Below are positions 57,758 through 64,000 of a stretch of 64,000 nt of DNA, piece by piece. Source of the stretch: Abelmoschus esculentus (Eukaryota; Streptophyta; Magnoliopsida; Malvales; Malvaceae); NCBI GenBank assembly GCA_035048815.1, contig JAUCBN010000028.1, positions 12,765,001-12,829,000 on the forward strand, written 5' to 3'. The translations under genes and the position numbers were made by a program. How positions within the stretch are numbered: the first letter of the stretch is position 1; each line of letters starts with the position of its first letter. The notes under the pieces are model-generated. The model saw nothing but the letters and a program-made list of their open reading frames with translations, did no database searches and was not told the DNA's origin.

Positions 57758-58156
57758 CTACCATCTAGCCTGCCTTGCCGATATCTTCGGCTGGATTAAA
57801 ATGTGGCTCACCGCTATATTGTCCGTTCTCACCACAAACTGGGATCCCAACAAGTAGTGCCTCCAAAACCTCAAACAATGAACTAGGGCTAGCAACTCTT
57901 TTTCTTGAGTTGTATATCTTGTTTCTACACCATTTAACTTCCAACTCTCGAAAGCTACGGGATGGTCTTTCTGCATGAGTACCCCTCCTATTGCATAGTC
58001 AGAGGCATCGACTTCTACTTCCAGGGGCTCCTCTAAATTTGGTAAGGCCAAAACTGGATCGCTCACCATTCTGGACTTCAGATCTTCAAAAGCTTCCTGA
58101 CACTCAACTGACCAGACCCACTTCTCTCCTTTCTTAAGTAACTCAGTGAGCCTCAC
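57758..58156 (-). pseudogene. Chromovirus pol (copy 2): RNase H and connection
   Basis: 132-codon frame that includes RLTELLKKGEKWVWSVECQEAF before the RNase H proper (VEVDASDYAIGGVLMQ, TTQEKELLALVHCL, VVRTDNIAV). The connection piece is missing from the equivalent frame in copy 1 because of the patch there. It ends at the same stop as copy 1. Confidence 0.92.
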
Positions 58157-58159
58157 CGT

Positions 58160-58817
58160 CCTTCTCGAGTAGCCTTCTACAAATCTTCGATAGTAGTTGG
58201 CTATACCAAGAAAGGACCTAAGTTCGCTGACATTTTTCAGAATAGGTCAATCCTTGATAACTTTTATCTTTTCGTCGTCCATCCGGATATGACCTTCTTC
58301 AACAATGTGGCCAAGAAATCGAACTTGTCTCTGTGCAAACTCACACTTTTCCTTCTTTACAAACAGGAGGTTCTCTCGAAGCCTTTCAAACATCAACCGC
58401 AAATGTTCCTCATGCTCTCTTAAAGAAGAGCTATAAACCATGATATCATCTAAATAAACGACCACAAACTTGTCAAGGTAGTCCCAGAATACCTGATTCA
58501 TTAGATTACAAAAGGTAGCTGGGGCGTTGGTCAACTCAAACGACATTACCAGAAATTCAAATGCCCCATACTGGGTCACACAGGTTGTCTTAGGTTCATC
58601 CCCTTCAGCCACTCTCACTTGATGATACCCTGATCGGAGGTCCAACTTTGTAAAGTACTTCGCACTACTCAATTGGTCAAACAAATCGGCGGTCAATGGA
58701 ATGAGATACTTATTTCGAACTGTCACTTTGTTTAAGGCTCGGTAGTCCACACAAGCGTAGACTTCCATCTTGTTTTCTCTGAAATAACACTGGTGCTCCA
58801 AAAGGGGCCTTAGATGG
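58160..58817 (-). pseudogene. Chromovirus pol (copy 2): reverse transcriptase
   Basis: Frame 58846-58247 holds VDYRALNKVTVRN, LDLRSGYHQVRV, VYLDDIMVYS and FLGHIVEEGHIRM, with SFELTNAPATF in place of SFGLTNAPATF in copy 1. A stop just before 58247 (GTCAATCC, TGA on the coding strand) is private to this copy. The first codons of the frame are L1 sequence. Confidence 0.92.
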
Positions 58818-59540
58818 TCTAATGAACACCACACAATCATCAGCAAAGAGGAGGTTATTTATATAGGGGTTGTTCATGCTAGCACAAAGGCCAGGGAGAT
58901 TGCCAATAACTTTCTCAACATTGAGCAATGCTGAAAGACCTTGAGTACACAAAAGAAACAAGAAAGGTGAAAGGGGATCTCCTTGTCGAAGCCCTATTTG
59001 AGGTTTAAAAGGTCATGAAAGAGAATCATTGACACATACTTGAAAAGATACAAAAGAGACACAATTCATAATAAGGGAAACTCATTTGTCATTAAAACCT
59101 AGATGGAGCATAATTTGTTGTAGAAAAGAACATTCGACATGGTCGAAAGCTTTCTCCATGTCCAATTTTAAACTAGAACCTTTGACAAGGGAGGTCTCGT
59201 CAGTATTTAAAGTCTGGATAAGCTCATGGGCAATGAGAATATTGTCGGTAATGTTCCTACCTTGATCAAAGGCAGCTTGATTACCGCCTATACATAAAGG
59301 GATGATAGATTTCACACGATTAACAAGCATTTTGATAACAGTCTTATAGATAATTGTGCATAGGCTAATAAGTCTGAGATGTCACATAGCTGTGGGATCA
59401 TTAATTTTGGGTATAAGAACGATGATAGTACGATTGACCTCTTCCATAAGAACAGACCCACTTAGGAGTCTGAGGCAGAGGTTTATAAAGTCCTGGCCAA
59501 GGATATCCTAATGTTTCCTAAAGAAACCATTTGGAAATCC
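58818..59540 (-). pseudogene. L1-4 ORF2: reverse transcriptase active-site region
   Basis: Equivalent of 7583-8300, with LLFADDCVVF (frame 58961-58820), and NQAAFDQGRNITDN plus LKLDMEKAFDHVE (59330-59082). It carries the same frameshifts as L1-1 between these pieces, so decay preceded the duplication. Confidence 0.88.
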
Positions 59541-60214
59541 GTAAACTCTCGGGGGTTTCCTCGGATCAATATCGCGAAAAGAAATGGCAATTTCTTCTGC
59601 TGTGAATTCCTTATTAAGGTCATTTTTCATGGTCTCAATAACAATATTTGGAATGTTGTCCAAAATGGAAGATGCAATAGTAGGAGAAGAGGATGAGAAG
59701 AGAGTCTGGAAGTAATCAATGGCAGTAGCCATGATATCTTTCGTGTGGTTTGCCGAATATTTTCGTTGTTGAAAAATCCAGTAATATGGTTTTTTCGTTG
59801 GCGATTGTTTGTTCTTGCATGGAAAAAGGAAGTATTTCTGTCACCATGTTCTAGCCAGGTGGTGCAGGCGTGTTGTGCCCAATAGATTTCCTTCGCATTA
59901 AGTGGGATATCAAGCTCGTTTTTGGCAGATATAAAATTATTGATATCAGCATCTGAAAGTTGTTGCTTGAGGCACATGTTTATAAAGTCAGTTAACTGTT
60001 TAATACATTCATATGACTTGATATGTTTGTTTGTTTGCCAAGATTCTAGAAAACGCCCAATTTCATGAAGTTTAACAATGGTCGTGCTAGATGGGTTAGA
60101 CCAAATCTCTCTAATCCAAGAAGAGATTTTCGGGTTATCAGCCCAACAATTCTCAGAGCGGAAGAGGTTCCTAGAAGCTTTCATTTTGATTCCATGGGAG
60201 GGCCTAGTGTCCAT
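59508..60214 (-). pseudogene. L1-4 ORF2: linker between endonuclease and RT
   Basis: Frames 60214-59627 and 59732-59508 match L1-1 8977-8390 and 8495-8271 almost residue for residue (YWAQHACTTWLEHGDRN; NDLNKEFTAEEIAISFRD). Confidence 0.87.
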
Positions 60215-60894
60215 TAAGATGGGGCAGTGATCAGATCGGACTTGAAAGAATGACGTAGCCTAGAAGCTAGGAAAGACATTAAACTAAGAGGAGTTAAAAA
60301 GGAATCTATCAATTCTTTCCATAATGGTTTCGGTATTAGGTCCAGACCTTGTCCAAGTGAACGATCCAGATTTTGGTTTACAATCGAAGAGATTATTTCT
60401 CATAAGATAATCTCTGAAATTATTAATTTGTGATCGTGCCCGACGGATACCGCCTTTCTTTTCATTATCGTGTAGGATTTCATAAAGTCTCCCCCTAAGA
60501 GCCATGGAAGAGAAGAAGCTGATTGTAATGTGTCCACTGGTTGTCAAGTTTTATATTTGTTTGCCGTTTCAAGAAAAACATGTACATCAGAAAAATGGAA
60601 TTGCAATTGGCCAAAATATACAATAACATCAATATGACGATCCGAGTAAGAAAGCAAATCAACGGTAGTCTTATTATCGTAAATAATAGCAAGCCCCGTA
60701 CAAGTGGGGTTGGATTCAACTGATATACAACCTTGCATTCCTAGCTTATTCTTAATGCGATCAAGATTGTGTCTATTTAATCTAGTTTCGAAAAGAAATA
60801 AAAGACCAGCATCATGCTTGTGGACATCACGTTGTAATTCATGAACTGCCTGGGCATTGCCGAGACCTTGAGAGTTCCAGCATAATATTTTTAT
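60215..60894 (-). pseudogene. L1-4 ORF2: endonuclease domain, with segment lost in L1-1
   Basis: Frame 60547-60284 contains YEILHDNEKKGG, INNFRDYL, FDCKPKSGSFTWTRSG and ETIMERIDRFLFNSS, matching the middle of the L1-3 endonuclease; most of this is missing from L1-1. Frame 60738-60544 gives GLAIIYDNKTTVDLLSYSDR. The start ATG is mutated to ATA. Confidence 0.87.
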
Positions 60895-61150
60895 TTCCCT
60901 TGGCAGGGTTGATCATCGTCAACCTCCGCCGGAGAGTTTTTTCTGCCCCTCATCCCAGCTTTCTTAAATGAAGATTTTGATGGAGGTTGGGGACATTTAG
61001 AACTATATCCCTCATCATATGGTGGAGTCTTTGTATAAAATTGAGTTAAAGTGGGAAAATAAAAATCATGCATACTTCGTTCTGATGGATTAGGTTCAAG
61101 AAAGTAGCATAACGCCATATCATCTAGACTTCTCATGAAGAAACAACGAG
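60891..61150 (-). pseudogene. L1-4 ORF1 C-terminal tail
   Basis: Frame ending at 60891 with FKKAGMRGRKNSPAEVDDD then QPCQGK, as in L1-1. The stop is TAA here because of the same base change that removes the ORF2 ATG; in L1-1 it is TGA. Confidence 0.75.
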
Positions 61151-61212
61151 GAAAGAAACAACGAGGCCTGTAGTATCAAACATGTTTGTTGCTTTTTACC
61201 GCACAAGGCAAA

Positions 61213-63349
61213 TAAACAAGTTAGAAGGTAAATAAACATAGCAAGAAACAATGTCAGACGCTAAAAGAATAGAGAAAGATAGAAAAAGCACTAACAAAAC
61301 TTGATTGGAATACATCCAAGGAATCGTGAATAGAAGGGTAACAATTAAACAAGAATATTTGGTTGATGATAATACACCATAGGTTGTGTTGGATAAATCC
61401 CTTATAAAGGATGGTGTAAAAACATGAAGTTAACAGGGAAAATAAAATAAGCATGATATAAAACAAGAGAGAGAAACCAATAAGCGATTGTTACCAACCT
61501 AGTTGGATTGACAGTATAGAGTCACAAGAGATTTAGACAGTGCAACCTGTTTGAGGATGTTACACCATGAAAGGTGTTGGATGGATCCCTAGTTAAGGGT
61601 GGTATATTCAAAAAATTAAACAAGGTGTTATAAAACAGATAATAGTCCAGAATGTACAAAAAGGAGAAACATGATATCAAAAGAATTAAGCTGGATTGAG
61701 GTATGTAAATAAAAAATAAATACATATAGTAGTAAAAACTTATGATCAAACCGAAACAATCTACCTGTCGATGGAGACAGAGACAGCAAAACCACATCCC
61801 GTTTCGGTCATCGCTAGAGAAAAAAAAACACAAATTGGAAGTACGCATTCTTGGAGTAGGTTTTGATTGCTTGAATCTACCAAAACCAAACCAATTCGGC
61901 CATAGATGGGATTGGATCGAAAAAGATCAAATCAGGACTTGTGAATGTGATTGAGTCCTTTATCTCGGTTCTTGCAAAACAGAACAGACCAGAAAATCTG
62001 TCGAGATTATAGAGACGTGGACATACACGCTAATGCACTATGCAATTAACCTGAAGGCGGTTGTTGCGCAACAAAATGTAAACCTGTTGAGAAATACATG
62101 CTAGAACAACGTGTTAAAGACAAGGTTCAACATCGGTAAAGTGTTCATGGTTAAGTGTCACCAAAGCAAAAACACCAAACTCATAGGCGTGATGGAGAGA
62201 GATCCATAACAGACGTACGAGCATGGACCATTGTTAAAGAAAACCAACAAAACCACTGGTAAAGAAAAACCAAAAGCCATAAAATATAACATGCAAAAAC
62301 CTGAAACATTTGTTTAAAAAGAAGCTAACCTGGAGAAATAGATATGTTGGACCGATAGCCAATCCATAACCTTGTTTGTAACCATGTCGTATGATCGGAG
62401 AATCGATGAGATCGACAAAAATGTTCTCTTAGAGATGTAGATATGTAGGACCGATAGACAATCCATAATCTTGTTTAGTATCGATGAAAACGATCTCCTG
62501 GAGACGTAGATATGTTGGACCATAACCAATTCAAAATCCTGTGCATAACCATGTCGTATGATTGGAGTATCGATGAGATCGGTAGAGGCGATCTCCTATA
62601 GACTAAAAAATCGATAAAGTCATTTCAGAACCCAAATATGAATTTTTGATCCAAGGGCCACATAAAATAGCGAATCAAAGTTGTGGTTCCATATGGAAAA
62701 TAATGGATGGAGTTCATGGGAACTAAGGAATAATAATAATAAAAAGATTAAGGGGAACAACAAGGTTCTGTTCATGCCGAAGTGAAAATCTATCCAAGAA
62801 TCTTTACTAAAATAAATAACAATTACTTGTAAACTGGAAGAAGTTTGGTTAGGTTGAGACAATACTGAGGTATACAACATCGGATTGTAACTTGCTTGAT
62901 TCACCTCTGCAACTAAGATCTCTAAGAAAGGAAGCAGCCAATAAAGGAGATGGAATTGACGAATACTCAAGGAATCTCAGGATCTCTTACCTGAGAGGCA
63001 GCCGGATGTTATATTGATGAAGATTATTACATCATCTACGATGTTATATTGATCCCTTCTCAAGGGTGGTAATTGTGTAGTAGTGATCTGGTCTAAAGAC
63101 CAAGTAAAATTTTCATGAAATATAATTAATAAAACCTAACTTGTCTCACTGGTTGTATGTTTTGAGTCTCCTGTGGTGATTGGAGAAGACGAACGACATT
63201 GTTGGCAGGGGCATGGCAAAGATCCATACCAACAGTGATGTTGATGACCACCAGAAAACATAGCGTTCCAAAGGGCAAGATTCACAATGAAACAGTAAAG
63301 CGAAACAATGAGAAAAATCACAAGAAAATACCTTGTAGAGTTTGAGATG
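61213..63349. other. Uncharacterised region upstream of L1-4
   Basis: Duplicate of 9760-11896, with the same three CCCTT...AAGGG motifs (near 61373, 61561 and 63024) and tandem repeats (62337-62605). It shows only scattered substitutions from the first copy and no longer ORF than there, which argues against a conserved gene. Confidence 0.5.
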
Positions 63350-64000
63350 TGTAACATCCCGATTTTGGGGTTAGTAGTTTGGGCTTTAGTTAGGAGAATT
63401 CGATTCGGGTCGAATCGGGTTCTCCGATTCGTTATTATGGGGAAATATAAAATGAGAATATTTTTAATTAGAAAAGTAATAATTTTGGAATGTGGTTTAA
63501 AAGTATTAAAAATATGTTTCAAAATTAAAAGAATATAATTTAAAATTTAAATTGATTTTTAATTATGCTTAATTATGCATAAGTGACCAATTTGTAATTT
63601 TTGGAAAACAATAGGGGATTTAATTGTAATTTTCGAAAATTGTTAATTTTAGTGACTAAATTGGAATGCAAGCTATACTTAGAATCCTTAGAGGGCCATA
63701 AGCCCAATTTAATTTTTAATAATGATTTATTCACCAAAATGTTTTTTAATTAGTTTAATTAAAGATGATAATCATTTTCTCACTTAACTACCTTTTTTCT
63801 CTCATCTTTTTCTCTTCATTTTCCTTTATCTATTTTCTTCAATTCCTTGCTGATTTTTCCATCTTTTTCCATAAAGATTACTTCATTTTAATCATCTTTC
63901 CATTCTTTACAAAACCTAACCATCAATTTTATAAAATCAACACCAATTTGCAAGGAATCAAGAAGAGAAAACTTCATCTTTTTGGTGAAGAGATCTCAAA
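63350..64000 (+). mobile_element. LTR-like segment, second copy, truncated by window end
   Basis: Begins TGTAACATCCCGATTTTGGG like 11897 and follows it with few differences to the end of the window. The repeats and any 3' end of the segment lie outside the window. Confidence 0.5.

Larger units (their letters stand above)
55587..58817 (-). mobile_element. 5'-truncated chromovirus, second copy
   Basis: Duplicate of 4344-7580 with the same LTR, polypurine tract, pol fragment and broken 5' end, so it was copied as part of the larger block and did not insert independently. It shares the pol stops at RARW/EFL (57758 region) and at 57014, but lacks the stop seen at 6344-6346. It also keeps the original sequence where L1-1's chromovirus has a patch at 6890-6922. 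Confidence 0.94.
53535..61213 (-). mobile_element. L1-4: duplicate of L1-1, split by chromovirus
   Basis: The same decayed L1 as at 2282-9760 with the same chromovirus inside. Its poly(A) tail is missing because the duplication edge cuts the last bases of the 3' UTR. It keeps 215 bp of endonuclease region that L1-1 lost (around 60278-60492). The ORF2 start codon is changed: the plus strand reads TTTTTATTTCCC at ~60892, so the ATG is ATA, while L1-1 keeps ATG. Confidence 0.93.
53534..64000. repeat. Segmental duplication, second copy (partner 2284-12547)
   Basis: Direct-orientation copy of the L1-1/chromovirus/upstream/LTR-like block. The offset is 51249 at the left end, 51243 through the chromovirus left part, 51237 after 6922 and 51452-51453 after 9045, so only small indels plus one 215-bp difference separate the copies. 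By eye there are about ten or so substitutions per kilobase. The left edge lies exactly in the L1 3' UTR, joined to satellite at GTCTAAA/AAGAAAGG without poly(A). The right edge is beyond the window. Confidence 0.96.

Noticed and set aside
1..64000. tRNA, rRNA, riboswitch or other structured RNA genes
   Set aside because: No cloverleaf with A and B boxes, rRNA core sequence or known RNA motif was recognised by eye on either strand. This is a negative by inspection only.

Overview
This window looks like repeat-dense heterochromatin, probably pericentromeric or satellite-associated, from a flowering plant, most likely a dicot. The evidence is L1-type LINEs of the plant kind (ORF2 with endonuclease, reverse transcriptase, zf-RVT and a C-terminal RNase H), a Ty3/gypsy chromovirus with a C-terminal chromodomain, long AT-rich arrays of a ~170-bp satellite, and no convincing host gene, tRNA or rRNA. 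The species cannot be named from the sequence.

Layout, left to right. 1-2258: two arrays of a 33-bp minisatellite (three variants forming a 99-bp higher-order unit) separated by a spacer called S1 here. 2259-9760: a decayed minus-strand L1 (L1-1), split by a 5'-truncated chromovirus at 4344-7580. 9760-11896: uncharacterised sequence upstream of the L1. 11897 to ~15400: a plus-strand LTR-like segment. 15605-16043: a scrap of 170-bp satellite. 16044-32717: a composite block of 33-bp arrays, spacers S1 and S2 (several copies of S1, two of S2) and a second L1 (L1-2). 32718-53533: the 170-bp satellite, interrupted by L1-3 (35394-40957), the best-preserved L1. 53535 to the window end: a direct duplicate of about 10.3 kb of 2284-12547, carrying L1 (L1-4), chromovirus, upstream region and LTR-like start, and running off the end.

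The nesting gives a partial history. L1 copies entered the 170-bp satellite at the same TTTT/AA site of the monomer. One lineage, still carrying 13-14 bp of satellite beside its poly(A) tail, now lies within 33-bp arrays (L1-1, L1-2). A chromovirus entered the L1-1 lineage after it split from L1-2 and lost its 5' half. The L1-1 region was then copied to 53.5 kb, or the reverse, with the shared stop codons already present.

The points most worth a second look are: the shared L1 target within the satellite; the ORF1/ORF2 stop-start overlap (ATGA), intact in three of four junctions; a duplicated ORF1/ORF2 junction in L1-3 that creates a 214-codon hydrophobic ORF; a recurrent ~45-bp motif with a CCCTT/AAGGG core in the L1 upstream regions; the 512-bp trimeric higher-order structure of the satellite; and the 33-bp unit being open in all three frames of one strand and closed in all three of the other. 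I found no clear new functional system. Everything recognisable is mobile or tandemly repeated DNA.
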